From assembly GCA_019828595.1 (NCBI GenBank), contig JAHQRK010000001.1:4402001-4466000 (forward strand): DNA of 64,000 bases, in the 5' to 3' direction. Below, one piece after another: positions 9,960-20,526 of the stretch. Source of the DNA: Aphanomyces cochlioides (lineage: Eukaryota > Oomycota > Saprolegniomycetes > Saprolegniales > Verrucalvaceae). Both the position numbers and the translations under genes were made by a program. Numbering within the stretch: the first letter of the stretch is position 1; every line of letters starts with the position of its first letter. The notes beneath the pieces were generated by a model. It ran no database searches. It was not told the DNA's origin and saw nothing but the letters and a program-made list of their open reading frames with translations.

Positions 9960-10728
9960 CGCATTTGTTACTACAGTAGTGTGCAAAACATTATGTTCAA
10001 CCAGTTGCATGCGTTTCACGAGGCAACTTTGGCGCTTCGGTTGTCGCGGATCATTGATCGACCTTCGGTGTCTAGAGTTAAGTGAAACGAGGGTGGAAAA
10101 GAAGATGTGATCTTCAACAAAGTATCGAAGTGGTAGCGGTCGAAGAAAACGCCGAGCAGACAGGTCAAAACACTAGGCGAGCAGTCGAAGCGATGGAAAG
10201 ACAACTAGGACTCGAGTGAGATCCCTACCTTTCGTCTTGTCCTTCTTGTTCTTGAACGTAAAGTTGGTTTCAAACTAGTACTTGCGCCACCGCATCTCGG
10301 TCTTCAAACTCGGTTCCATCTGACGCAGTGAACTAGCGCACATTACATTTCTAGATTGCGCTGTAAGCGACGTACCATTTCCCCAACAAGAAGGGCACGC
10401 TGTCGTCAACGAGGGATTGCCTTTGCAATGCGCTCTGTGTCTTGTAAGGAGCATTGTATAACGTTACTCCTCGCTATGTCTGCTTCTTGAGTCGAGCGAA
10501 GGAAAAGCCTCACTCACTTGTAAGGATACAAAGGAAGTGCTTTCTGTACGTCACAGAGCAGCGAATTGACGATGAACAAATTATATGACTTGGGGAAAGG
10601 CCATGATGGACGCTGACTCGCTGACTCGCTGAAGATACGCGCTGCGTCTTGACACTTCATAGCGAGGTTGCAGTGGGCGTAGAAATCATGCATGACGGTA
10701 TTCTGGGATGCAGGTGTTAGTGGACTTA
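9960..10728. other. Gap before Tc1 element
   Basis: About 770 bases with no open frame I can support. Two CTGACTCG(CTGACTCG) words near 10,615 form a very short tandem repeat. Confidence 0.4.
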
Positions 10729-12294
10729 CAGTGCTGTGCGAAACGATAGGACACATTGTATTGCTTCATTACATGAATAATTTCTTGGAGTTTATTCACT
10801 TCCACGGGTACTGTTCTATTGGCAGATTCGTTCTGTATTAAACAGTCAGCGCTTTGGAAGATTTCATTCGAAATTGGCTACAATACAGACTAGTTTCGGT
10901 TTTTGCTCCTGTGCGAAACGATAGGACATGTACTAAACAAACCGAAAATTTGAATTTTGAAATGCTTTACCGCCACCAAGCATACTTCTCGCCCTTCACT
11001 TAACGATATTCTCGACTGTGAGCACTTACAACAAGTTGAATGGGCCGTGGTAGTCAGCTCACGGAACTCGAGCGTGGAAAAATTGATGTGTGTGTTGAAT
11101 TCGGTCTAAACGTCGCGCAAACGGCAGCATACGTCAAACGAAGTCGGAATGTTGTGAGAAACTACCTGCTTGACCCAACGGGATACGGCCAACGATTTGG
11201 TGGTGGAAGACCATGCAAGCTGAGCGATCGCGACAAACGTCATGTCTTCATTACAATGGCCAGAGAAGATACAAGTGTGGCGAAACTTGCTGACAATCCG
11301 AAATACAATGTTCATCGTACAACCCTCTCACGCCTCATCAATTCGTCTGAGCGATTTGAGTATATCAAGATGAATCAAGCTCCAAAATTAACCCCCGCCC
11401 ACATGCAGACAAGACTCAAATTTGCTGAAAAACATGTCGACTTTGGACCCCAGAAATGGAGCACAGTTATCTTTTCCGACGAAAAAATGGAACCTTCACG
11501 GCCCCGATGGATTGAAATCATATTGGCACTGCATTGGACGCGAAAAGAAGGTTGCTTTCAGTCGTCAAAATGGCGGCGGCTCAGTCATGGTGTGGGGTGC
11601 ATTTTGGGCCGATGGAAAATGCGAAATTTGCTTTTTGGAGGGTGGTCAAAACTCGAGTGATTACATTTTTACCTTGTCTGACTACTTGCTTCCCTCAGCC
11701 CATGCTTATTTTGGTGAAGACTTCATTTTTCAGCAAGATAATGCCTCCATTCACACGTCCAAAGAGACGATGTCTTTTTTTCAGGATCAAAATATTTCTC
11801 TTTTAGACTGGCCAGCCTTGTCTCCTGATCTGAATCCCATTGAAAACGTGTGGGGATATCTCACGCAACGTGTTTACGCCAATGGAAAACAATACGAGTC
11901 AAAAGAGGCCTTGAAATCTGCAATTTTGATGCATTGGAACTTGCTTGATCAATCATACTTGAGAAATCTTGTTTGCAGCATGAAATCACGCTGTATTGAC
12001 GTTTTACAGGCTCATGGGAAGACAATTAAGTACTATACTACGCTCAAGGCATAATACAGTATCGTTTCCGTCCATGATCAACGAGTTTCGCAAGTGTCCT
12101 AACCTTTCGCACACACTGCTAGAGCTATTTGCCTTGATTCTGCTGTTTCTAGCAACACTTCAACACTGTTAGATGCACTGCAACCATGGATACACCTGTA
12201 CGATAGTATTTGATGTTTCTGCGATGAGTCTTTCTACAGCTCTAGCTGTAGTGCGGCCGATATCGCGTATGTCCTAACGTTTCGCACAGCACTG
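10729..12294 (+). mobile_element. Complete Tc1-type transposon with IR/DR ends
   Basis: Outer inverted repeats CAGTGCTGTGCGAAACGATA (from 10,729) and its near reverse complement ending at 12,294, flanked by TA on both sides (10,727-10,728 and 12,295-12,296). A second, inner copy of the same motif lies at each end (about 10,910-10,934 and 12,094-12,118), giving the paired-repeat (IR/DR) architecture known from Tc1 relatives such as Sleeping Beauty. It encloses a transposase with one frame break. Confidence 0.9.
11040..12054 (+). pseudogene. Tc1-type DD34E transposase with one frame break
   Basis: Starts MGRGSQLTELERGKIDVC with a helix-turn-helix region and a basic second domain. The catalytic core is FSDE near 11,475, QQDNASIHTS near 11,735 and LSPDLNPIENVWG near 11,830, with 34 residues between the second Asp and the Glu. 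Frame 0 leaves the correct frame at a run of six A (about 11,484-11,489). The rest is open in the next frame to 12,054. Total length about 337 residues is normal for Tc1. It is either a recently inactivated copy or one that depends on slippage; the first is the default reading. Confidence 0.88.
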
Positions 12295-12387
12295 TAGCTC
12301 AGTACCATTGACTTGAAGAAATTGTACTTAACTTTGTATACTATACAATATTTCATATTAAATTCAGTATACAGTGTAGTCGATTAT

Positions 12388-12840
12388 TACCGTATTCTGG
12401 GTAGACGGACGGTTTGGGTAGACGGACAGAGTAGTACATTGAGAAGGGCAATACTATAAAAATTAATATCTTTCCAAATTATATTTCAAACAAAATATAA
12501 GTTTCCATAGTAGTGACTGGTTGATTGTCATTTGTTGATTCTGGCGACAATGTCCGACACAGACAAGCCTACGACCCAGCCCAGAGGACGTCTCAATCGT
12601 CTTGGAATTGATTGCAAATCCCAATCAACACAAAATCACAGCAATACACTGTATCGTACCGAGATAATAACACAGTGTTGATTGGCTGGTTTTGATACTA
12701 TGTAGCCTGTAACATTCAATGTAGCCTCTTTAAAATGATATTTTAAAAATTACTTGAAATTTGTATGCGTCTTAAAAATCCGGATGAATTTCTGTTATCC
12801 GGTGTACATGGGTGTCTGTCTACCCAAAATGAACACGGTA
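12388..12840. mobile_element. Miniature element with TACCGT..GGGTAGAC ends, copy 1
   Basis: Left end TACCGTATTCTGGGTAGACG and right end the near reverse complement (GTCTGTCTACCCAAAA..CGGTA). The internal stretch from about 12,519 is repeated almost base for base at 19,445-19,768. No transposase. The TA at the very ends fits a mariner-type insertion. Confidence 0.7.
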
Positions 12841-13013
12841 TGCGATTTGGCCAATGACCTGCCAAGTCGACATTTCACTGAAAAGGACAATACAGTGCTT
12901 ACAGAGATCTAACTGTAAATATTATAATTGAGCTCTGAACAATGCAAGTTTCCTACATGTCCCTATTGAAAGATTTTTGATTGGAATCCAAATCCGTTGC
13001 TTGTGGTTCAAAG

Positions 13014-13225
13014 AGCAAGTCTTGAGATATTCAACGTGCAACAAGGTGTGTTTCCAGGCGATTCGTAGACCTTGACACTATGGCAGAACAACCGCTACAC
13101 TTACATTGCTTCAGTTTGCATGAAGCACCGCTAGGAGTGCCCTGTGATACTTTAGTGACTTCCCCGCCCACTCCCCCATGTTGCCGTCTCCCCGTCCATG
13201 GCAAAAATCTTGTTTTGAAACCCAT
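13014..13225 (-). pseudogene. BED-type zinc finger fragment (possibly hAT transposase)
   Basis: The minus strand reads KQCKCSGCSAIVSRSTNRLE followed by THLVAR, matching the C-x2-C .. H spacing of BED fingers that begin hAT transposases. The frame ends at a stop just after HLVAR and there is no catalytic domain nearby. Only a fragment is claimed. Confidence 0.4.
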
Positions 13226-14408
13226 ATTCTTACGAGGTTGGTCATTGCGTTGGAGCTGTCAGGTCGGCTATATCATTTGTTTGGATTAAAATAGTATTAT
13301 GTTTTTGTTCCGAAATTGTGACAAACCGGTCAGGCAAAAAGTCGGGCAAAATGTCGGAACACCAATCAGAGACGAGTATTTCAGATTGCGTAATCACGGT
13401 TTTCGAATTGGGCAGCCAATGAAAATGAATCTCTTCAGACAGAATGACGCTTTCTGCTCATTCATTGGCTGAAAATTTTAGTTTTTCCAGAACAAACAGT
13501 TTGGCTTTTCCCTCAAAATTACCAAGTTTTGACAAAAAAGACAATACATTGTCCATTTTCTAAATTAACCAACAGGTGAGCTCTAAGACAAAAAAACAGC
13601 CTAAACAGGGAGCAACCTGCATTCGCCTTCCTACGTTTCCTCTACTGTGGTATCCGCAATTGACTTCATCACAGGGCCAAACATTACTGACAATGACATG
13701 ACAGTGGATGGAGCCCTTAGGGCATGGCAGATTCTTGTGGTCAGCCTGGAGACTACATCATACACTGCACAAAACTTTGTTCAAAATTATAATCAAACTT
13801 GCAACTACTACTCCCTCCGTTCCAAAATTGTTGCGCGAGTTTGGGGAGGGTGTACATGACGGAGTATAATATTTTCAGTTCATCTTTTGATCGTTCTGTC
13901 ATCTACCCCAAGAAGAATTTCTGGACTCTGATTGGTTTAAAAGAAAGAGCGCGCCGCCAGCATCATCACTTTACCAGCCATTTGCAACCGAAGTTGTAAA
14001 TCTCAAATTTCTAGAATTCTGATTGGCCGTTTCTCTTTTTTTACACTGTACCATCCACAAAATTCCCTGGGACATTTGCTGCAGATCCATGTTCGATTTG
14101 CAACAAAGGTTGCAGTGAGAGTTGCATCGTTTGAAGCGTTTTGCAACCCTGATGTATACTCAAACTAAGTCATTATACACGGGTTGCAAACCGGCAACGG
14201 TATTTGTCGGCATATCTTAGCTTATCAATACATATATAGTTTTCATCAAACACAGCACATAAACAATGAAGTTTTTCGTTTGACATTCATGTGAAGGATG
14301 CTTAGCCTTGTAGGGCTTTCGGACAAAAAGGGAGAAACGTTTAACACGTCGATTTACAATGTCCACAGCTTAGTGCATCCTGATCTTAGGTGTATGGTAG
14401 CCATATAC
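13226..14408. other. Gap with a short mariner-like remnant
   Basis: No gene. At 13,808-13,866 a 59-base stretch is bounded by TACTCCCTCCGTTCC and TGACGGAGTA, end words typical of miniature mariner elements; a similar end (TTTGACGGAGTA) is seen near 16,046, which may mark the other side of a larger element. Confidence 0.4.
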
Positions 14409-14468
14409 CACGGGTTTATTTGATTGATCATGCTGTTGGTAGTGCATGATCAATCAAATAAACCCGTG
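14409..14468. repeat. Perfect 25-base hairpin
   Basis: CACGGGTTTATTTGATTGAT.. at 14,409-14,433 is exactly complementary to 14,444-14,468, with a 10-base loop. No gene boundary is evident beside it. Confidence 0.85.
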
Positions 14469-14912
14469 AGACGTCGTGCTTCGCACGACACAACGAGATT
14501 CGAGATTTTGTAAATATTGATTGCAATAAAGTAGTAAAGCAGAAAGACATAACCAAACTTCTTTGCCACTGCCCCCCTGTTGCAAAGGATAGTAATCCAT
14601 GTAGAGAACGATGTCAATGTAACGAGTCTTGTATTTTTGATTTGTTTATACATCCTTCACTAGACCCGATACAATCGCATTTGGGGTTTGACGATATGGA
14701 CAATGGCCACGGTCGACCTTGGGCATTGAGCTTTAGGAATCACACGGTCAAGTCTCCAAGTCAATAATGTATATTTTAAGCCAATCAAACTAGGGTTGTA
14801 CATATGGTTGCACAAATGACAGGTACGAAGACTGTGTTGGCAATGCATCACACTACAAGTCACACCAAATATGATTGGTTGTAAATGTATGTACAGTGTA
14901 TTATTCGACATT
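14469..14912. other. Gap 3' of the GCR1_C ORF
   Basis: Nothing recognised; short frames only. Confidence 0.35.
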
Positions 14913-15689
14913 TCATCCAAACTCATTTGGCTTAGGCTTCAGCTTGCGCAGGAGGTTCAAGATGGTGGTGACGGAGCTCGCTCTGCCATATTTGGCATAA
15001 ATTGCATCAATGGCCGTATTGCTTGTGTGGCCACGCTTCAGTAAATCCTCAACAAGAAGCCAGAACTTCAAACGAAAGCAGAAGACAAACTTTTGGGCTC
15101 CACGCTCCTTCTCTGTGAAGTGTTTAGCAAGCTTGCTGCCGCCCAAACCAAATTCGTACTCCTTCCAAAGCTCGTACAGATCTCTTGGCCTCTTGGACAA
15201 CTGCACTTTTCCCACTGCACTGACCAGTGATGCATTGCCCATGTTGCTCGTTTGGATTGATGAGCGCACAACCGGTTGGATAGCAATTCTTTTTAAACTT
15301 GAATGAATACGATCCAACTGGGATCGAAACATAGACCTTGTTGACATCATTTCGCCTTGATTCTGGCAATGTATCTCCTCAATTCGCATCTTGACAACGT
15401 TGATTTCAGTAGACAAACCATGAATTGCTGCCATAATGGTCGATGCATTGGACGATTGATCATGTTCATTTGCAAATGAATTTCCAAGCTCGAGCAATTT
15501 GAGTTGTCCATCAAATCCACTAGGCACAATTGGAACCAACGAGACAATCTGCGGCACTTCGGCTTGGGGGTGAATATTAGTGGCACTTCTAATGGAGCTG
15601 AGAATTCGGGTACGCAACGTACGAGGCATAAGCTCAAATTCAGAGTCAAATCTACTTACTCCTTGAACAGTGGCATAGATCAGAGGCAA
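14913..15689 (-). CDS. GCR1_C-domain protein, probably transposon-derived (Crypton-like)
   Basis: Open for 258 codons; the first ATG is about residue 21 (MPRTLRTRIL). The C-terminal 90 residues carry the GCR1_C pattern: DLYELWKEYEFGLGGSKLAK, FTEKERGAQKFVFCFRLKFW, then RGHTSNTAIDAIYAKYG and VTTILNLLRKLK. This DNA-binding domain is known from yeast Gcr1 and from Crypton tyrosine-recombinase elements, which are common in oomycetes. The N-terminal half looks low-complexity and helical. No recombinase catalytic residues are visible in this frame. An open minus-strand stretch just upstream (to about 15,848) could be an earlier exon. A domesticated or partial Crypton is inference. Confidence 0.6.
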   Translation of the reverse strand: MPLIYATVQGVSRFDSEFELMPRTLRTRILSSIRSATNIHPQAEVPQIVSLVPIVPSGFDGQLKLLELGNSFANEHDQSSNASTIMAAIHGLSTEINVVKMRIEEIHCQNQGEMMSTRSMFRSQLDRIHSSLKRIAIQPVVRSSIQTSNMGNASLVSAVGKVQLSKRPRDLYELWKEYEFGLGGSKLAKHFTEKERGAQKFVFCFRLKFWLLVEDLLKRGHTSNTAIDAIYAKYGRASSVTTILNLLRKLKPKPNEFG

Positions 15690-15848
15690 AGCAGCAACTC
15701 AGCCACACTGTTTGAAAAAAGCCTTGCACATGTCGGTGCTATTTCTTCGACTCTAAAGGCCCTTTCTGCCACTTTAAGCCATACTCTGGCCAGAGGCTTG
15801 GACTCCGAAAGGCGAATTCCGACGCGATATGCGAATGTTACGAAGTAG

Positions 15849-16271
15849 GGCCTTTTTGGCTCGAAATACCGGACATTTTCATAGAGCAGCCAGGGACAGC
15901 TAAAACGTGTGTTTTTACTGTATTTTCATATTGACTTTGGACGAGTAAATCCTCTCCCCATAGTTCAACTTTTTACAGTAAGGGGACAATGTGTAACGTT
16001 GGTTAGCACTATTGCAACTGATGGTGCTACTTTTTTTTGACGGAGTACCACTGTTGATTGTGGGCCTACGGCGAGTAGATTGAAACACTTCAGGGGTGTT
16101 TCATGATACTTAGCAGGTGTATTACCCAGTATCAAAGTTTCAACTCATTGGATGTACGAGTTCAATACGCGATATTAAACAAAGTGATGTTTAATAAATA
16201 CCGCGAACTCTGTACGATTTATGAAAGAAATGAGTAGTATTTTCTGGCAAACCACATTATGTTAAGCTTAA
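15849..16271. other. Gap upstream of Helitron remnant
   Basis: No gene; a TTTGACGGAGTA mariner-like end near 16,046. Confidence 0.35.
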
Positions 16272-17795
16272 GTGGCGGGACACATATCCACAGTATTTTT
16301 ACGATCCAATCACATTATCATTTTTGTGTTGATGTTTTTGTATGAACATTTGTCTGACGCAGTTTTCTGCGTAGAAAATAACAACTACTCGGCCTCTAAG
16401 AAAGGCAAAGGCAATGGCAATCATGACAATGACAATCAAGGACATGCGATCGATAACTCCGAACCTGGCAAGCAAGCAGAGCGGAATGAAGTGCATGCTA
16501 CCGAACAAGAGTCTGCATCCACTGGAGCTAATGGCTGGGCTGTGGATGACGATGCCTTGAATCACAGCAATATTAACGACGAGGCGGCTATGAGAAAGGC
16601 CAAGAAGGCGGAGTACAACAAACGTGTTCGCAAAAAGAAACGGCAAGCTATCCTGGATGAAGTCGACGACGAAGAGGTGGCAATGGAAAAATCTAAAAAG
16701 GCGGAGTACAACAATCGTGCTCGCGAAAAGAATCGGCAAGCTCTTCTAAAGGAGGAGTACAACAATCGTGGTCGCGAACAGAAACGGCAAGCTCTCCTGG
16801 AAGAGGTCGACAAATCCAAAAAGGCGGAGTACAACAATCGTGCTCGCGAAAAGAAACGGCATGCTATCGTGGATGACTTCGACATAGAGGTGGCTATGAA
16901 AAGATCCAAGAAGGCGGAATACAACAAACGTGCTCGCGAAAAAAAGCACAACACTGAGGTTGCGAATCAAGGGCGGGGTGCCATCATTTTGCACCATACG
17001 GACATGGATAAGAGCGACGAAGAGGAAACCAAGGAGGGAGAAGACGGAATCCATTATCACGCTCAAAGTGACCATCATCTCAAGATTCTGGCAACTCAGG
17101 AGCAAGAAGATCGCGAGCGCACAGTTGACAATCGAAGGATCTATGCTGCGCTACAACCTAACCGTATGAATGAAGAAGGTGAAGAAGAAACCAAGGAAGA
17201 AGATATTTCCGATGGAAATGTGGATTGCAACACTGACAATCAATTACTTGCCTTGGCAAATGCTGATCCTCCGCTAAACGTGGATGTGGATTTGATTGAT
17301 GTACCTCCTCGCGAGCAAGGATTAAGTCTCCGGAATAAACCCAAGGGTCGCCCGAAGAAGAAGAGTGATCACAACAGTGCACGCGTCAGTTTCGATGACT
17401 TCGATGAATCATTGGTGCCTCTTCATACTATTGAGCAGCGTTCGATTTGCCGCCATTGCGAAGCGAAGATTTGGCCAGGCGAAGAAAAGGACTGCTGCGG
17501 TGGAGGCACTCGAGTGCTGCCTGTTGCTACCTGGCCTGACACACCCGAGTTTCGCGAATACATTGCTTTGTTCAAAACCAGAGGGTTTGTCAATAACACT
17601 CGCCGGTACAACGCCCTCTTTGCCTTTACATCTATTGGTACCAAAAAAATTATTCACGGCAACGGTGGGCCGAGATCTTATACAATCCAAGGCGATTTGC
17701 ATCATTTAATTGGACCACTGTTGCCTGCGGACAAAGAACAAGCCAGTAGAACCTCCACCCACCACATGCCACGCTCACATTGGACACAACCGTAG
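16272..17795 (+). pseudogene. Helitron replicase-helicase, N-terminal part only
   Basis: Open for about 500 codons. The first half is highly charged with five imperfect repeats of KKAEYNNRAREKKRQA (about 16,600-16,955). The second half holds the conserved Helitron N-terminal block: CRHCEAKIWPGEEKDCCGGG, then FVNNTRRYNALFAFTSIG and YTIQGDLHHLIGPLLPA. Those motifs normally precede the HUH Rep and helicase domains, which are absent: homology ends near 17,755 and a stop follows. The frame opens with a GTG at 16,272; the first ATG is near 16,332, so the true start is unknown. A 3'-truncated Helitron. Confidence 0.8.
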
Positions 17796-18371
17796 ATTAC
17801 CATCTAATGTTCGCCTTTCTCCATCTAGATATACTATGTCTCCGACATGTTGGTAGTCGCCTTGAGCATCATCTAAGCGCATGGTCATCAGTGTCTTGCC
17901 GTCAAATGCGCCGTGAATAGGACTGGGTACCTCGAGCGTCTGTATTATCACTGATAAGTCGTTCGTGTTATCTGTGCAAGTACTGGCATTTTTGCACAAC
18001 AAAACAGGGAAACTATGGAGGCCAATTCGAAGTAAAATAAGAAAGAAGTGAATAAGGAGTGCGAAGTAAATGCCGTCTCCTTAGTTTCAAAATAATATGA
18101 TCTCTGATTGGATAATTTATTTTTCTTTCGGTAAGAGATGACGGTTTTTTGGTCAGGACATGATTTATCTCCTGACGAAAAATAATATTCGTCAGTCAAC
18201 AGTAGCCAATCAGAATGCTCGGCGTTAACTTATTTTTTTACTTCGAACTGGGCCTGAATGAAATTCAAAATTCATAGTATGGCTTCAAACGTTTCATGTG
18301 TGTGAGCAAATCTTTGTTATTTCCAAAGCAAAACGCTCCACCCAGGGGCGTAGCCCTGGCCTCACCCTAGT
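17796..18371. other. Gap after truncated Helitron
   Basis: No gene or repeat recognised. Confidence 0.35.
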
Positions 18372-18602
18372 TACACTTAATACCAAGGGGAACGATACGA
18401 GCCAAAGTGTTTAGCTTTCCTCAATCTACACAAAGCACAGAGTCTTTTACAATTTGCACCAGATGCCATGTTGGCACTGTTCGCGGAATTCGTCGTGCAC
18501 CCACGTCACCGCTGGGTGTTGTGCATCCATGAACAACATAAGTGCGGCTCCTCACCCTGCGCTGAGTGGCTTTGTCATTTTCAAATTTGACGAGTGTTAA
18601 CG

Positions 18603-18902
18603 ATGCGTGTTTTGGCCCCCCTCGTGCTTGCTGCGTCTGCCGTCGTGGCTTTCAACCAGCCTGGCAATGATGTTCCACTTGCGGTGGCGAATCAAGTGCC
18701 CCTCCAGAACTCTGTCGACCGTGTTCTTCTGTTTGGCCGTGATAAGGCTCCCCGTCCCGAAGGCGCACGTCCCGAAGGCGCACGTCCCGGTGTTTTCAGC
18801 CGTCTTCGTCAAAAGGCAGGTGGCTTTTTCAAACGTGGCGGCAGAGCAAAAGAACCCGAACCACTTATGGGGGAAGCAATGATGAAGTACATGGGCAGCT
18901 AG
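18603..18902 (+). CDS. Small secreted protein, family member 2
   Basis: A 99-residue protein beginning MRVLAPLVLAASAVVA, with predicted cleavage before FNQPGNDVPLAVANQV. The mature part has DRVLLFGRDKAPRP, then a duplicated seven-residue unit (EGARPEG, ARPGVFSRL) and a basic end (FFKRGGRAKEPEP). Relative to the 8,005 gene the last 20 residues are unrelated (PLMGEAMMKYMGS), so the tail has changed by frameshift or replacement. The ATG at 18,603 is chosen because the signal sequence starts there. Function unknown. Confidence 0.8.
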   Translation: MRVLAPLVLAASAVVAFNQPGNDVPLAVANQVPLQNSVDRVLLFGRDKAPRPEGARPEGARPGVFSRLRQKAGGFFKRGGRAKEPEPLMGEAMMKYMGS

Positions 18903-18904
18903 GA

Positions 18905-19385
18905 GAATGCAAAAATTGGTGGTAACATGTGAAAACTTTATTTTCCAATGCTCGAATGATCTTGAGGAGAAAGAAATAGTTTTACCGAAGCAGCACGCTG
19001 TCAACGATACGACGCTTCTCTCTAGAGGTGGTGTGATTGCCAGCCAAGTTGACTTCGCCTTAGAGCTTATGGCGGATACGAAGCTCTATGGGAAGGAGAC
19101 CAGAAGAGGCCAATCAACTTTTTGCTTGATCAAAACGAGTCACAGCGACTTTGACATCAAGGGAGCACTGTTTGTCATGCTGCAATCAACATTGCGTGGC
19201 TCGTCGTCGTGGATCTTTTCCCACAAACGACCCACTGTGTGGAATGGAGTGCAACAACGAACCTTTTCATCGGCAAGGACTCTCTTGATGAATATCTCGA
19301 GCTTGGTGACTCTATGGCTGTAGACAATGGTGCAGTACTTTTCCTATTAATAGAGGCCTCCTTAGCCGCACGTTCAATACCATCC
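18905..19385 (+). pseudogene. Unidentified conserved stretch, second copy
   Basis: Counterpart of 8,290-8,792: LEEKEIVLPKQHAVNDTTLL, SRGGVIASQVDFALELMAD, later SLDEYLELGDS, with frame breaks. Not recognised. Confidence 0.4.
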
Positions 19386-19387
19386 TG

Positions 19388-20330
19388 TAGATGAAGTACC
19401 AAGTACTCATTTCACTCGAGCTGAAAGTCACTCGAGCTGAAAAGACTGGTTGGTTGCCATTTGTTGATTCTGGCGACAAAGTCCGATACAGACAAGCCTA
19501 CGACCCGGCCAAGAGGACGTCCCAATCGTCTTGGAATTGGTCGCAATCCCAATCAACACAAAATCACAGCAATACACTGTATCGTACCGAGATAGAAACA
19601 CAGTGTTGATTGGCTGGTTTTGATACTATGTAGCCTGTAACATTCAATATAGCCTTTTTAAAATGATATTTTAAAAATTACTTGAAATTTGTATGCGTCT
19701 TAAAAATCCGGATAAATTTCTGTTATCCGGTGTACATGGGTGTCTGTCTACCCAAAAGGAATACGGTAATTCGAGGTCACGTGTATATTTCTGTGGCTGA
19801 CAAATATGGTGCACATCAGCTGTAGACTGCATTCTGGCCAATTTGATCTCACATGGTTTTATTATATAACGTAGACTGTAATAAGTTAGACTTACTGATT
19901 TTTGCGTTTAACCTATTCATTATTAAACGTTATTTAGGTCTCAAGTGGTTAAACTCATCAATAAGTCCGGATAAAATGTCCGGATAACATTAGTATACAA
20001 ACATCAAGATAGACCGAACGGCCAATTACTCCATACATCTTCACAGTTCAAAGCACTGACGTTAAATATCTATATCAAGGATAACTTTTTTAGTTTGCAT
20101 TGGATTGAAAAACCAAGCGATAACTTCTCTTCGTCTTGTCCAGCGCTAACGATTTTGTGGTCTTACATACCTGAATATGCACTTTCAAAGGACTTATAGC
20201 AATAGGCGTTAGGCTATAAATTTTGCTGTCTTCAGCTGATGTGCACCATACTTGAGACTCTACCATGATCTTGGAAAGATTACACAATCTCGAGCGAGGC
20301 GCATTGGTTTCCAATCCCCACTAACCTAAC
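19388..20330. repeat. Inverted and expanded segment within duplication copy B
   Basis: The ends 19,388-19,430 and 20,237-20,330 are the reverse complements of 8,917-8,985 and 8,793-8,868 of copy A. Flanking sequence on both sides stays in direct orientation. About 800 bases were added in the middle, including the repeat at 19,445-19,768. Confidence 0.75.
19445..19768 (+). mobile_element. Miniature element with TACCGT..GGGTAGAC ends, copy 2 (5'-truncated)
   Basis: Matches 12,519-12,840 in direct orientation almost throughout and ends with the same CTGTCTACCCAAAA..CGGTA terminus; its left end is missing and is fused to the GTACTT-rich repeat. Confidence 0.7.
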
Positions 20331-20526
20331 GTCCCGGACTCATGCTAATATGCTCCATCTTGCGCCAACTTTACGTGGCAATTTGCCAGAAGGGATCTAC
20401 GTCGATGAGCGCTTGTCCGTATCGAACGGAAAAGTTCGCCAGTCAAGAGAACTTCAAAGCAACTCACGCGATAGTAAGGCAGTCCCGACGCCCACCCACG
20501 AGAACTTTGATAAAGTAGCATTTCGA

